Below are positions 34,905-43,169 of a DNA stretch of 64,000 nt, in pieces. A program made the position numbers and the translations under genes. The DNA lies in the NCBI RefSeq assembly GCF_025822765.1, contig NZ_JACKUK010000044.1, positions 63,985-127,984 of the forward strand, given 5' to 3'. Below the pieces are notes generated by a model that ran no database searches, was not told the DNA's origin, and worked only from the letters and a program-made list of their open reading frames with translations. This DNA comes from Mycobacterium barrassiae (lineage in GTDB: Bacteria > Actinomycetota > Actinomycetes > Mycobacteriales > Mycobacteriaceae). Position 1 is the stretch's first letter, and each line of letters opens with the position of its first letter.

Positions 34905-35039
34905 CTATTTCGTCCGGTTCGTCGTCCTGGTCGGAATACAGGTGCCGGTCTTGGCATTGGCACCGCCGTGGGCGATGCTCAGCTCGGCGGGGGTCAGCGC
35001 GCGAATGCTCTGACGGCGCAGCGACAGGCTGTTCTTCAT
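34905..35039 (-). CDS. RiPP precursor peptide A3, short core with one Cys
   Basis: A 44-aa precursor. The leader is residues 1-26 (LSLRRQSIRALTPAEL then SIAHGG), clearly the same as in A1 and A2. The 18-residue core ANAKTGTCIPTRTTNRTK has six Thr and one Cys. It is the only precursor able to form one (methyl)lanthionine ring, or a disulphide dimer, and it shares the basic Thr-rich ending (TRTTNRTK versus TRTTHKTK in A1). ATG 35039 follows GGAGGAG. It is the first gene of the long transcript that continues into the transport and dehydratase genes. Confidence 0.85.
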   Translation of the reverse strand: MKNSLSLRRQSIRALTPAELSIAHGGANAKTGTCIPTRTTNRTK

Positions 35040-35074
35040 CGGTCTCTCCTCCGGTCCGCCTGCTGTGGGCAGGT

Positions 35075-35117
35075 CTCACGGTTAGGAGCACCGACCGGGC
35101 CGGACGGGGACACATTT
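35075..35117 (-). promoter_or_regulatory. Conserved promoter-like block of precursor A3 and the main RiPP operon
   Basis: On the minus strand it begins AAATGTGTCCCCGTCC and ends CTAACCGTGAG, aligned without gaps with the A1 and A2 blocks. It is followed by a 35-nt leader to ATG 35039. It lies in the 145-bp gap to the divergent dnaX, so the two promoters are nearly back to back. Confidence 0.7.
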
Positions 35118-35184
35118 CGGCAGAACTGCCCGTTTGGCCACAGGCGGCGCCGCGGCGTCACCGGGCCTCGGTAGCCTGCTGAGC

Positions 35185-37077
35185 GTGGCGCTCTACCGCA
35201 AGTACCGACCGGCGACCTTCTCCGACGTGGTTGGCCAGGAGCACGTCACCGAACCGCTGTCCACCGCGCTGTCGGCCGGGCGCATCAACCACGCCTATCT
35301 GTTCTCCGGGCCGCGCGGGTGCGGAAAGACGTCGTCGGCGCGCATCCTGGCCCGCTCGCTGAACTGTGTGCAGGGGCCGACGGCCACGCCGTGCGGTGTC
35401 TGCGACTCATGCGTCGCGCTGGCGCCCAACGGCGGCGGCAGCGTCGATGTCACCGAGTTGGACGCCGCCAGCCACGGCGGTGTGGACGACACCCGCGAGC
35501 TTCGCGATCGCGCCTTCTACGCGCCCGCCCAGTCGAGGTACCGCATCTTCATCGTCGACGAGGCGCACATGGTCACCACGGCCGGCTTCAATGCGCTGCT
35601 CAAGATCGTCGAGGAGCCGCCGGAACACCTGATCTTCGTGTTCGCCACCACCGAACCCGAGAAGGTGCTGCCGACCATCCGCTCGCGCACCCACCACTAC
35701 CCGTTCCGGTTGTTGGCGCCCCGGACCATGCGTTCGCTGCTCGAACGGATCTGTGCGCAGGAGAACGTGACCGTCGATGACGCGGTGTACCCGCTCGTCA
35801 TCCGGGCCGGTGGCGGGTCGCCCCGCGACACGCTCTCGGTGCTCGACCAGCTGCTGGCGGGCGCGGATGGCAATCAGGTCACCTACCCCAGGGCGCTTGC
35901 GCTGCTGGGTGCGACGGACGTGGCCCTGATCGACGACGCGATCGACGCGCTGGCGGCGGGCGACGCCGCGGCGCTGTTCGGCGCCGTCGAGGGCGTGATC
36001 GACGCCGGCCATGACCCGCGGCGCTTTGCGACCGACCTGCTGGAGCGCTTTCGGGATCTCATTGTGCTGCAGTCGGTTCCCGATGCGGTGGCCCGCGGGG
36101 TGGTGGACGGCCCCGAGGATGTGCTGGACCGGATGCGCGAGCAGTCGACGCGGATCGGCACCGCCACGTTGACCCGCTACGCCGAGGTGGTGCACGCCGG
36201 GCTGGGGGAGATGCGCGGGGCCACCGCACCTCGGCTGCTGCTCGAGGTGGTGTGCGCGCGGCTGCTGCTGCCGTCGGCCAGCGACACCGAGGCCGCGTTG
36301 TTGCAGCGTGTCGAGCGCATCGAGACCCGGCTGGACATGTCGATCCCGGACACCGAGGGCGGCGCTCCAAAGGTGTACGCCCGCAAGAGCAAGACCGAAG
36401 CGCAGGCCGCCGAGCCGCAGGCCCCAACGCCCGAGCCGGTGCGTAAGCCCGCCCTGGAGCCGACGGTGGCGGTCGAGGCCGCGCCGGAGCCCCGCCCCGA
36501 GCCCCGGCCCGAACCCAAGGCCGCCGCCCCCGAGCCCCGGCCGGAGCCGCCGAAGCCCGATTCGCCTCCGCCGGTGCGCCCGCCCTCCGACCCCGTGGTC
36601 GCCGCGCCGCCGCCCGCCGCCGTCACGGGCGAGCCGAATGCGGCTGCGGTGCGCAGCATGTGGACGACGGTGCGCGAGAAGGTCCGCCAACGCAGCCGTA
36701 CCACCGAGGTGATGCTGGCAGGCGCGGTGGTCCGTGCTGTCGAGGGCGGCACGTTGGTGCTCAGCCACGAGTCTGCGCCCCTGGCCAAGCGGCTGACCGA
36801 ACAGCGCAACGCCGACGTCATCCGCGAGGCGCTCAAGGATGCGCTCGGCGTCGACTGGACGATTCGATGCGAGGCGGGCCCGCCCGGTCCGCCCGCCCCT
36901 GAACCGCAGGAGTCCACGCCCGCCGCTCCTCCGCCGCCGCAGCACGACGACGAGGAGGAGAGCATGCTCGCCGAAGCGGGCAGCGACACCTCACAAGCGC
37001 CGCGGCGCGATCCCGAGGAAGCCGCGCTGGAGCTGCTTCAGAACGAACTTGGCGCCCGTCGCATCGACGGCACCTGA
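35185..37077 (+). CDS. dnaX: DNA polymerase III subunit gamma/tau
   Basis: A 630-aa clamp-loader subunit. The AAA+ ATPase domain shows GPRGCGKTSSAR (Walker A), the zinc site CVQGPTATPCGVCDSC and IVDEAHMV (Walker B). A Pro/Glu/Ala-rich linker (about 400-500) precedes the tau-like C-terminal domain that contacts the polymerase. It loads the sliding clamp and organises the replisome. The start is GTG 35185 (VALYRKYRP), as in M. tuberculosis. No frameshift signal for a separate gamma form was recognised. Downstream is a bidirectional hairpin. Confidence 0.95.
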   Translation: MALYRKYRPATFSDVVGQEHVTEPLSTALSAGRINHAYLFSGPRGCGKTSSARILARSLNCVQGPTATPCGVCDSCVALAPNGGGSVDVTELDAASHGGVDDTRELRDRAFYAPAQSRYRIFIVDEAHMVTTAGFNALLKIVEEPPEHLIFVFATTEPEKVLPTIRSRTHHYPFRLLAPRTMRSLLERICAQENVTVDDAVYPLVIRAGGGSPRDTLSVLDQLLAGADGNQVTYPRALALLGATDVALIDDAIDALAAGDAAALFGAVEGVIDAGHDPRRFATDLLERFRDLIVLQSVPDAVARGVVDGPEDVLDRMREQSTRIGTATLTRYAEVVHAGLGEMRGATAPRLLLEVVCARLLLPSASDTEAALLQRVERIETRLDMSIPDTEGGAPKVYARKSKTEAQAAEPQAPTPEPVRKPALEPTVAVEAAPEPRPEPRPEPKAAAPEPRPEPPKPDSPPPVRPPSDPVVAAPPPAAVTGEPNAAAVRSMWTTVREKVRQRSRTTEVMLAGAVVRAVEGGTLVLSHESAPLAKRLTEQRNADVIREALKDALGVDWTIRCEAGPPGPPAPEPQESTPAAPPPPQHDDEEESMLAEAGSDTSQAPRRDPEEAALELLQNELGARRIDGT

Positions 37078-37130
37078 GCGATTTGTGTGCGTTCAGGAGC
37101 GCTCAGCGCAACAAAACGCACACAAGTCGC
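37078..37130. terminator. Bidirectional hairpin between dnaX and CFA synthase
   Basis: GCGATTTGTGTGCGTT (37078-37093) pairs with AACGCACACAAGTCGC (37115-37130) with one G-U wobble. It begins at the base after the dnaX stop and ends 7 bp before the stop of the convergent CFA synthase gene, so it can end both transcripts. Confidence 0.82.
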
Positions 37131-37136
37131 CAGGAA

Positions 37137-38447
37137 TTAGGGCGTCCACCACGGGCGCAGCGGCAGCCCGCCGTCGTTGCCGTGCGAGTCGACCTTGACC
37201 GCCAGGAACTGGTGCAGCTGAATGATATTCGTCTCGAAGCCCACCCGTGAGCCGGCCATGTACAGCCCCCACACCTTCGCGGTGGGCAGTCCGACGTCCT
37301 CGACGGCTTCGTCCCAGTGCTCGACCAGGTTGCGGCACCAGTCGCGAAGCGTCATCGCGTAGTGGTTACGCAGGTTCTCCTCATGCACCACTTCGAGGCC
37401 GACGTCCTGCGCCTCGGCGATGATGCGGCCCGAACCTGTGAGTTCACCGTCGGGGAACACGTAGCGATCGATGAATCCGCCTGCGGTCGCGGGGGATCGG
37501 TTGTCGTGCCGGGTGATGCAGTGGTTGAGCAGCAGCGCACCGTTGCGCATCTTCGACTTGAGGAAGCGGAAGTACGCCGGGTAGTTCTGCACGCCGATGT
37601 GTTCGGTCAGCCCGACTGACGAGACCGCGTCGAATCCGGATTCGCGGATGTCGCGGTAATCGCCATGACGCACCTCGGCCAGGTCGGAAAGGCCCTGCTC
37701 GGCGATCGCCTGCTGCGCCCAGTCGGCCTGCTGCTTCGACAGCGTCACGCCGATCGCCTTCACCCCGTGCTGCGCCGCGTAGCGGACCATGCCGCCCCAG
37801 CCGCACCCCACGTCGAGCAGTCGATCGCCCGGCTGCAGCCGCAGCTTCTCGAAGACCAGCCGATACTTGTTGTCCTGCGCCTCTTCCAGTGACGCGTCGG
37901 CATCCGGGTAGCACGCACAGGTGTAGGTCATCGACGGCCCGAGCACCCACTCGTAGAACCGATTCGAGACGTCGTAATGGTGGTGGATGGCCTCGGCGTC
38001 ACGAGTCTTGCTGTGCCGCAGGCCCTCCGCGATGCGCCGCCAGCGGGGCAGAGCCTCCTGCGGCGGTGGTGCGATCGGCTTGAGGTGCTCGATGCCGATG
38101 CTGCGGACGATGTTGGCCAGCACACGCGGAGGCGGAAGCTTGAAGTCGAGCTTGTCGGCGAGCGCCCGCAGCAATTCGTAGGGATCGCCGGGATGCACGC
38201 CGATCGGCTCGAGATCGCCCGACACGTAGGCCCGCGCAAGCCCGAGTTCACCCGGCGCCGTCGCGAGATACGTGGTGCCGCGCGGGGTCAACAGGTTGAG
38301 CCCGAGTTTGGCGTCCTCCGGCCCGGCCGCACTGCCGTCGTACGCGGTGAACTTCAGCGGGACCTGGCCAGAGGCGAAGATCGACAGGATCTCGGCAAGC
38401 GTGAGCCGGCCTGTCGCCTGAGTGGTGGGTTCCTTGAACGTGGTCAA
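37137..38447 (-). CDS. Cyclopropane-fatty-acid synthase family methyltransferase (Rv3720 type)
   Basis: A 436-aa SAM-dependent lipid methyltransferase. The N-terminal 130 residues are the extra domain of CFA synthases. The SAM site is LLDVGCGWGGMVRYAA, with SSVGLTEHIGVQNYPAYF and MTYTCACYPD around the active site. It is paired with the FAD oxidase gene upstream (28 bp, same strand), as in the TmsB/TmsA (BfaB/BfaA) pairs that make 10-methyl branched acids such as tuberculostearate: the first enzyme adds a methylene, the second reduces it. This pair is the Rv3720/Rv3719 paralogue set, with less certain product. The TTG start has GGAGG upstream. Confidence 0.85.
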   Translation of the reverse strand: MTTFKEPTTQATGRLTLAEILSIFASGQVPLKFTAYDGSAAGPEDAKLGLNLLTPRGTTYLATAPGELGLARAYVSGDLEPIGVHPGDPYELLRALADKLDFKLPPPRVLANIVRSIGIEHLKPIAPPPQEALPRWRRIAEGLRHSKTRDAEAIHHHYDVSNRFYEWVLGPSMTYTCACYPDADASLEEAQDNKYRLVFEKLRLQPGDRLLDVGCGWGGMVRYAAQHGVKAIGVTLSKQQADWAQQAIAEQGLSDLAEVRHGDYRDIRESGFDAVSSVGLTEHIGVQNYPAYFRFLKSKMRNGALLLNHCITRHDNRSPATAGGFIDRYVFPDGELTGSGRIIAEAQDVGLEVVHEENLRNHYAMTLRDWCRNLVEHWDEAVEDVGLPTAKVWGLYMAGSRVGFETNIIQLHQFLAVKVDSHGNDGGLPLRPWWTP

Positions 38448-38475
38448 CGTGTTCCTCCGCTCTCCGCGTTAGCAC

Positions 38476-39855
38476 TCATCGCCGTTGTACCGCCTTCGCG
38501 TACAGGTCCAACAGTCGTGAGTCGGGGTCGTAGGTCTTTTTGACGGTTTTGTAAGTTTCTCCACCATAGAGTTCCTCGAACTCCTCTGGGCTGTAGTACG
38601 CATCCGAATACAGCGATTTATGCCCGTCCAGTTCACTGACCTTGCGTTCGATCAGCCGGTTGGTGTGCCCCTCGCTGGGGCCGACCGGCACCGACGACCA
38701 GAAGCCGACGTTGACATACGTCTGATGCGCGCGAATCGGGTACAGCGGCCAGGTGGTGTCGTCGCGGAGCCGCAACGGGCACAACCAGATCGGCTCGATG
38801 GGCACGTTGGCCAGGAACCAGTCGACGAACTCGGCCGCCCGTCCGATCGGCACCTCGATGTCCTGTACGACGCGTTCCAGCGGTGGCCGGCCGTTGCGTT
38901 TCTCGATCCGATCGGCGATGTTGAACCGCTGGTCGTAGGCGATCAGCTTCCAGTAGAAGCTGCTTCGCCGGTAGCGCCGCGGCCAGAACCGGCGGATCCG
39001 CGGGTCCTGCGCGCCGAATGCCCTTGAGCACCAGAACCAGTCGGTGTCCCACCGCCACAGGTAGTCGTGGATCGTCAGGCGGTCGTGTTTCTCGCCTTCC
39101 GGATGCTGGATGGAGCGGTAGTAGATCTGCTGGCCGGTGTAGTCGCTGACCGGCCCCGGCGTCGACGTCTGGAAACCGAGCGTCAGATAGCTCTCGTCGG
39201 CCGAGAACACCACGCCGTCGAGGTAATCGACGGGTTTGCCGTCGTGGCCGCCGGTTTCGATGATGCGATCCATCGCCGCAAACAGATCGGCCAGCGTGTG
39301 GAATCGCAGATGGCGGAGCTCGACGAACGGCCGCACCGTCTCCAGCTCGATCTTTATCCGAACCGAATACCCAAGCGTGCCATACGAATTGGGGAAGGCA
39401 TGGAAGAGGTCGGAATTCTGGCTCCGGCTGGCGGTGACGACCTCACCCGCTCCGGTCAGGATGTCCATCTCCAGCACCGACTCATGCGGCAAGCCGTTGC
39501 GGAACGATGCCGACTCGATGCCCAGCCCGGTGACCGCCCCGCCGAGGGTGATCGTCTTCAGCTGAGGCACCACCAGTGGCGAAAGGCCGTGGGGGAGAGT
39601 GGCCGCGACGAGGTTCTCGTAGGTGCACATCCCGGCCACGTCCGCGGTCCGTTTTTCGGGGTCGACCGCGATGACGTCACCGAGGCCCGAGACGTCGAGG
39701 CCCTTGGCCGTCGTCTTGGCGCGGGCCCGGAAGAGGTTCGACGTCGGTTTCGCGAGGCGAACCGTGGCATTCGGCGGGATCGCCCGATAGCTGGCCAGGA
39801 GCCGCTCGACTCCCGCGGAGTGAGCAGTACGTGCGTCGGTCTCCGTCACAGACAC
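38476..39855 (-). CDS. FAD-binding oxidoreductase (Rv3719 type), partner of the CFA synthase
   Basis: A 459-aa flavoprotein of the PCMH/DprE1-like fold. The FAD-binding region includes GDVIAVDPEKRTADVAGMCT and TLGGAVTGLGIESASF; the C-terminal substrate domain has the WFLANVPIEPIWLCPLR stretch. It lies 28 bp before the methyltransferase gene in the same operon, the arrangement of TmsA/TmsB, where the flavoprotein reduces the methylene intermediate to a methyl group. The start is GTG 39855, with another GTG two codons in. Function is inferred from this pairing. Confidence 0.82.
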   Translation of the reverse strand: MSVTETDARTAHSAGVERLLASYRAIPPNATVRLAKPTSNLFRARAKTTAKGLDVSGLGDVIAVDPEKRTADVAGMCTYENLVAATLPHGLSPLVVPQLKTITLGGAVTGLGIESASFRNGLPHESVLEMDILTGAGEVVTASRSQNSDLFHAFPNSYGTLGYSVRIKIELETVRPFVELRHLRFHTLADLFAAMDRIIETGGHDGKPVDYLDGVVFSADESYLTLGFQTSTPGPVSDYTGQQIYYRSIQHPEGEKHDRLTIHDYLWRWDTDWFWCSRAFGAQDPRIRRFWPRRYRRSSFYWKLIAYDQRFNIADRIEKRNGRPPLERVVQDIEVPIGRAAEFVDWFLANVPIEPIWLCPLRLRDDTTWPLYPIRAHQTYVNVGFWSSVPVGPSEGHTNRLIERKVSELDGHKSLYSDAYYSPEEFEELYGGETYKTVKKTYDPDSRLLDLYAKAVQRR

Positions 39856-39931
39856 GGATATACGCTAGTCCGCGGTTGCAGGTGATGCGACCGCACCGAC
39901 ACATGTCACCCCGACCTAGGAGTTTGCACCG

Positions 39932-40369
39932 ATGGGACAGGTCAGCGCGTCTAGCACCGTTCTGATTGACGCCGCCCCCGACACCGTGTTGGCGGCCGTC
40001 GCCGACTACGTGAACGTGCGGCCCAAGATCCTTTCCCCGCACTACAGCGCGTATGAGGTGCTCGAGGGCGGGCAGGGCGCGGGCACCGTGGTCACCTGGA
40101 AGCTGCAGGCCACGAAGTCACGGGTGCGCGACGTGAAGGCCACCGTCGACGTGGCCGGGCACACCGTGATCGAGAAGGACGGCAACTCGTCGATGATCAC
40201 GAACTGGACGGTCGCGCCAGCGGGTGAGGGCTCGTCGGTGACGGTCAAGACGTCGTGGAAGGGCGCGGGCGGCATCGGCGGCTTCTTCGAGAAGACGTTC
40301 GCCCCGCTGGGGCTGCGCAAGATCCAGGACGAGGTCCTGGCGAACCTGAAGAAGCAGGTCGAGGGCTAG
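39932..40369 (+). CDS. SRPBCC (START-like) family protein (Rv3718c type)
   Basis: A 145-aa single-domain protein with a helix-grip hydrophobic cavity (ASSTVLIDAAPDTVLAAVADYVN at the start and a C-terminal amphipathic helix FAPLGLRKIQDEVLANLKK). Such proteins bind lipids or polyketide-like ligands. Its ligand is unknown. It has no signal peptide. The stop overlaps the stop of the convergent amidase. Confidence 0.83.
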   Translation: MGQVSASSTVLIDAAPDTVLAAVADYVNVRPKILSPHYSAYEVLEGGQGAGTVVTWKLQATKSRVRDVKATVDVAGHTVIEKDGNSSMITNWTVAPAGEGSSVTVKTSWKGAGGIGGFFEKTFAPLGLRKIQDEVLANLKKQVEG

Positions 40370-41130
40370 CCCGAACCGAGGAAGCCGGCGATACCGCGGA
40401 CCACGGCGTCGGCGTACTTCTGCCGCCCTTCGGGCGTCTTCATCAGCGCGGAATCCGCGGGGTTCTTCATGTTGCCCAGCTCCACCAGGACCGCGGGGTA
40501 CTGAGCGAGGTTGAGCCCGGCGATATCGGACCGCGGGTTCAGGCCGCCCGAGCCGATATAGGTGGACGGCACCAGGCCCGAGGCCTGCAACTGGTCCTTC
40601 ATGATGGTGGCCAGTCGTACCGCTGGCCCGGCCTGCGCGTCGTTGAGCGGCGGATTCGAGTACAGGACGTGGAATCCGCGGCCGGTGGCCGGTCCGCCGT
40701 CGGCGTGGATGCTGACGATCGCATCGGGCTTCACCGAATTGGCGAGCGCGGCGCGTTCGTCCACGCAGGGCCCGGCGCTGGCGTCGTCGCCGCGTGACAT
40801 GGCCGTGCGCACGCCGAGCGCGGTGAGCGCCTGCCGGATGCGCAGCGTGGTCTCCCAGGTGAACGCGTGCTCGGCATAGCCGTCGTCGGTGGACGTGCCG
40901 CTGGCCTGGCAGTCCTTGGTGCCGCCGCGGCCGGTCGGCACCTGGCGGCTGATCGAGGCGTCGTTGACGGCGTTGTGGCCTGGATCGAGGAACACGATCT
41001 TGCCCGCGATGTTGGCCGGCGCCGCTGATGCAGGGCTGACGAGCGTCGATGCGGCGACGAGCAGTCCTGTCGCCACCGCGGCGCTGGACCGCAGTGCTCT
41101 CGTGGTACCGACACGCAGGCGAGGATGCAC
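40366..41130 (-). CDS. ami1: N-acetylmuramoyl-L-alanine amidase (Ami1/Rv3717 type)
   Basis: A zinc amidase of the Amidase_3 family (254 aa) that cuts peptide stems from glycan strands at division. The signal peptide is residues 1-35 ([20 protein letters not shown]). Zinc ligands are His in FLDPGHNAV, Glu in [11 protein letters not shown] and His in VSIHADGG; the catalytic Glu is in AVLVELGNM. As in Rv3717, there is no cell-wall binding domain. The start is taken at GTG 41130, which puts the signal peptide at the N-terminus. It diverges from ebfC. Confidence 0.9.
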   Translation of the reverse strand: MHPRLRVGTTRALRSSAAVATGLLVAASTLVSPASAAPANIAGKIVFLDPGHNAVNDASISRQVPTGRGGTKDCQASGTSTDDGYAEHAFTWETTLRIRQALTALGVRTAMSRGDDASAGPCVDERAALANSVKPDAIVSIHADGGPATGRGFHVLYSNPPLNDAQAGPAVRLATIMKDQLQASGLVPSTYIGSGGLNPRSDIAGLNLAQYPAVLVELGNMKNPADSALMKTPEGRQKYADAVVRGIAGFLGSG

Positions 41131-41218
41131 GGGCGCCACCGTAGCGCCGACCCCGACTACTGTTGAAGCTCGACCCGACGAAGCAATCAAGTCGAGACCA
41201 ATACGCAAGGGGATCGTC

Positions 41219-41557
41219 ATGCAACCCGGTGGTAGTGGGCAGCCCGATATGTCATCGCTGCTGGCCCAGGCGCAACAGGTGCAACAGCAGCTGATGGAGG
41301 CGCAGGCCGCGCTGGCCGCCGCCGAGGTCAACGGCCAGGCGGGCGGTGGTCTGGTGCAGGTGACGATGAAGGGCAGCGGCGAGGTGATCGCGGTGCGCAT
41401 CGACCCGAAGGTGGTCGATCCGGAGGACGTGGAGACGCTGCAGGATCTCGTCGTCGGAGCCATTGCCGATGCGTCGAAACAGGTGACGATTCTCGCTCAC
41501 GATCGTCTCGGCCCCCTTGCCGGTGGAATGGGCGACTTAGGGCTGCCGGGAATCTGA
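41219..41557 (+). CDS. ebfC: YbaB/EbfC nucleoid-associated protein
   Basis: A 112-aa dimeric DNA-binding protein with N-terminal coiled-coil ([20 protein letters not shown]) and the conserved core [20 protein letters not shown]. It binds DNA with little specificity and is almost always found just before recR, as here. ATG 41219 has AAGGGGA upstream. recR starts 1 bp after its stop. Confidence 0.93.
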   Translation: MQPGGSGQPDMSSLLAQAQQVQQQLMEAQAALAAAEVNGQAGGGLVQVTMKGSGEVIAVRIDPKVVDPEDVETLQDLVVGAIADASKQVTILAHDRLGPLAGGMGDLGLPGI

Positions 41558-41558
41558 G

Positions 41559-42170
41559 TTGTTCGAGGGACCGGTCCAGGATCTGATCGACGAGCTCGGC
41601 AAGCTGCCGGGTATCGGGCCGAAGAGTGCGCAGCGGATCGCCTTCCACCTGTTGTCCGTCGAGCCGCCGGATATCGACCGGCTCACGGCGGTGTTGGGGA
41701 AGGTTCGCGACGGGGTCAAGTTCTGCGCGGTGTGCGGCAACGTATCCGACGACGATCGGTGCCGCATCTGTTCGGATGCTCGCCGCGACGGTTCGGTGGT
41801 GTGCGTCGTCGAGGAACCCAAGGATGTGCAGGCCGTCGAGCGCACCCGGGAGTTCCGCGGCAGGTACCACGTACTGGGCGGAGCGCTGGACCCGTTGTCG
41901 GGGGTGGGGCCCGAACAGCTGCGAATTCGTGAACTGCTCAACAGGATTGGCGAGCGGGTGGACGGTGTGGAGATCACCGAGGTGATCATCGCGACGGACC
42001 CGAACACCGAGGGCGAGGCGACAGCGACGTATCTGGTGCGGATGCTGCGCGATATCCCTGGGCTCACGGTGACGCGGATCGCGTCCGGCCTACCGATGGG
42101 TGGCGACCTCGAGTTCGCCGACGAGTTGACGCTGGGTCGCGCGCTCGCGGGGCGTCGCGCGATGGCCTAA
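41559..42170 (+). CDS. recR: Recombination mediator RecR
   Basis: A 203-aa ring-forming protein of the RecFOR pathway that helps load RecA on gapped DNA. It shows the helix-hairpin-helix ([17 protein letters not shown]), the four-Cys zinc finger ([17 protein letters not shown]) and the Toprim domain ([16 protein letters not shown] through [15 protein letters not shown]). The start is TTG 41559, one base after ebfC, indicating coupled expression. Confidence 0.95.
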   Translation: MFEGPVQDLIDELGKLPGIGPKSAQRIAFHLLSVEPPDIDRLTAVLGKVRDGVKFCAVCGNVSDDDRCRICSDARRDGSVVCVVEEPKDVQAVERTREFRGRYHVLGGALDPLSGVGPEQLRIRELLNRIGERVDGVEITEVIIATDPNTEGEATATYLVRMLRDIPGLTVTRIASGLPMGGDLEFADELTLGRALAGRRAMA

Positions 42171-42179
42171 CCATCGCTT

Positions 42180-42234
42180 TCAACGAAATGCAGAGGTTTA
42201 CTCGAACTTTCGCTGCAAAACGTGGATAGCGATG
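42180..42234 (+). repeat. 55-bp direct repeat, upstream copy
   Basis: Starts TCAACGAAATGCAGAGGTTT and matches 43113-43167 at 53 of 55 positions. It lies just after recR and 31 bp before the DUF559 gene. It is a copy of that gene's own 3' end without its stop (AAA replaces TAA). Confidence 0.9.
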
Positions 42235-42265
42235 ACGTGTCGGTGCCCCGGGGCACGATGCGGGC

Positions 42266-43153
42266 ATGGCTGACATCTTCATCGGTAGTGAGGCGATCGC
42301 GGCGGGACGGGTCACCCGCCACGAGTTGAGCCGCTGGTACCGCGCGGTTCATCACGGTGTGTACGCACCGAAGAATGCGGAACTGTCGCTGCGTGACCGT
42401 GCAATCGCAGCGTGGCTCGCCTCGCGCCGCAAAGGTGTGGTCGCCGGGGTGGCCGCCGCGGCCCTGCACGGTGCGCCGTATGTGGATCCGGACCACCCCA
42501 TCGAGCTCGCTGGAGTCAAGATGCGTCCGCAACCGGGGCTGGTGCCCAGGGCGGATCGGATCCTGGACAGCGAGATCACCAGAGTCGCCGGTTTACCCGT
42601 GACGACACGGGTCCGCACCGCGTTCGACATGGGAAGACATCTGAAACGCACCGAGGCGCTGACTCGGTTGGATGCACTCATGTGGAATCAGCGGTATTCC
42701 GTCGGCGAGGTCTTCGATCTCGCGGATGCTCATCCGCGGGCGCACCGAGTCAAGCAGCTGCGTGAACTCCTCCCACTCGTCGACGGGGGTGCGTCCTCGC
42801 CGCGGGAGTCGCGCATCCGACTGTTGTTGCTCGACGCGGGATTTCCTCTACCCGAGACGCAGATACCCGTCCTGCGCGGCGTCACGCCGGTGGCCTGGCT
42901 CGACATGGGGTGGCGTGAATACGAGGTGGCGGTCGAATACGACGGCGACCACCACAGGAAGAATCGTCGTCAGTATGTGAAGGACATCGCGCGGCTGCGC
43001 ATGCTGAAGGAGCTCGGCTGGATCGTCATCCGCGTCATCGCCGAGGACAAGCCGCAGGACGTGATCGAACGCGTCGAGGCGGCACTGGTGAGCCGGGGCT
43101 GCCTCATCGAAATCAACGAAATGCAGAGGTTTACTCGAACTTTCACTGCATAA
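42266..43153 (+). CDS. AbiEi-like / DUF559 endonuclease-domain protein (Rv3714c position)
   Basis: A 295-aa protein. The N-terminal part (GRVTRHELSRWYRAVHHGVYAP, then VAGVAAAALHGAP) resembles the AbiEi-type winged-helix antitoxin region. The C-terminal part (about 175-280: SSPRESRIRLLLLDAG, VAVEYDGDHH, KELGWIVIRV) is the DUF559/Vsr-like nuclease fold, with Glu, Asp and the ExxxDGxxH pattern of an active site. Families of such genes are frequent in mycobacteria; the role is unknown (mobile-element or defence related is plausible). The gene is bracketed by a 55-bp direct repeat, the downstream copy of which contains its last 14 codons. Confidence 0.78.
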   Translation: MADIFIGSEAIAAGRVTRHELSRWYRAVHHGVYAPKNAELSLRDRAIAAWLASRRKGVVAGVAAAALHGAPYVDPDHPIELAGVKMRPQPGLVPRADRILDSEITRVAGLPVTTRVRTAFDMGRHLKRTEALTRLDALMWNQRYSVGEVFDLADAHPRAHRVKQLRELLPLVDGGASSPRESRIRLLLLDAGFPLPETQIPVLRGVTPVAWLDMGWREYEVAVEYDGDHHRKNRRQYVKDIARLRMLKELGWIVIRVIAEDKPQDVIERVEAALVSRGCLIEINEMQRFTRTFTA

Positions 43154-43167
43154 CGTGGATAGCGATG
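43113..43167 (+). repeat. 55-bp direct repeat, downstream copy
   Basis: The second copy of the 42180-42234 repeat, with two differences. It covers the last codons and stop of the DUF559 gene (INEMQRFTRTFTA) and ends 3 bp before the stop of the convergent gatD. Confidence 0.9.
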
Positions 43168-43169
43168 GT

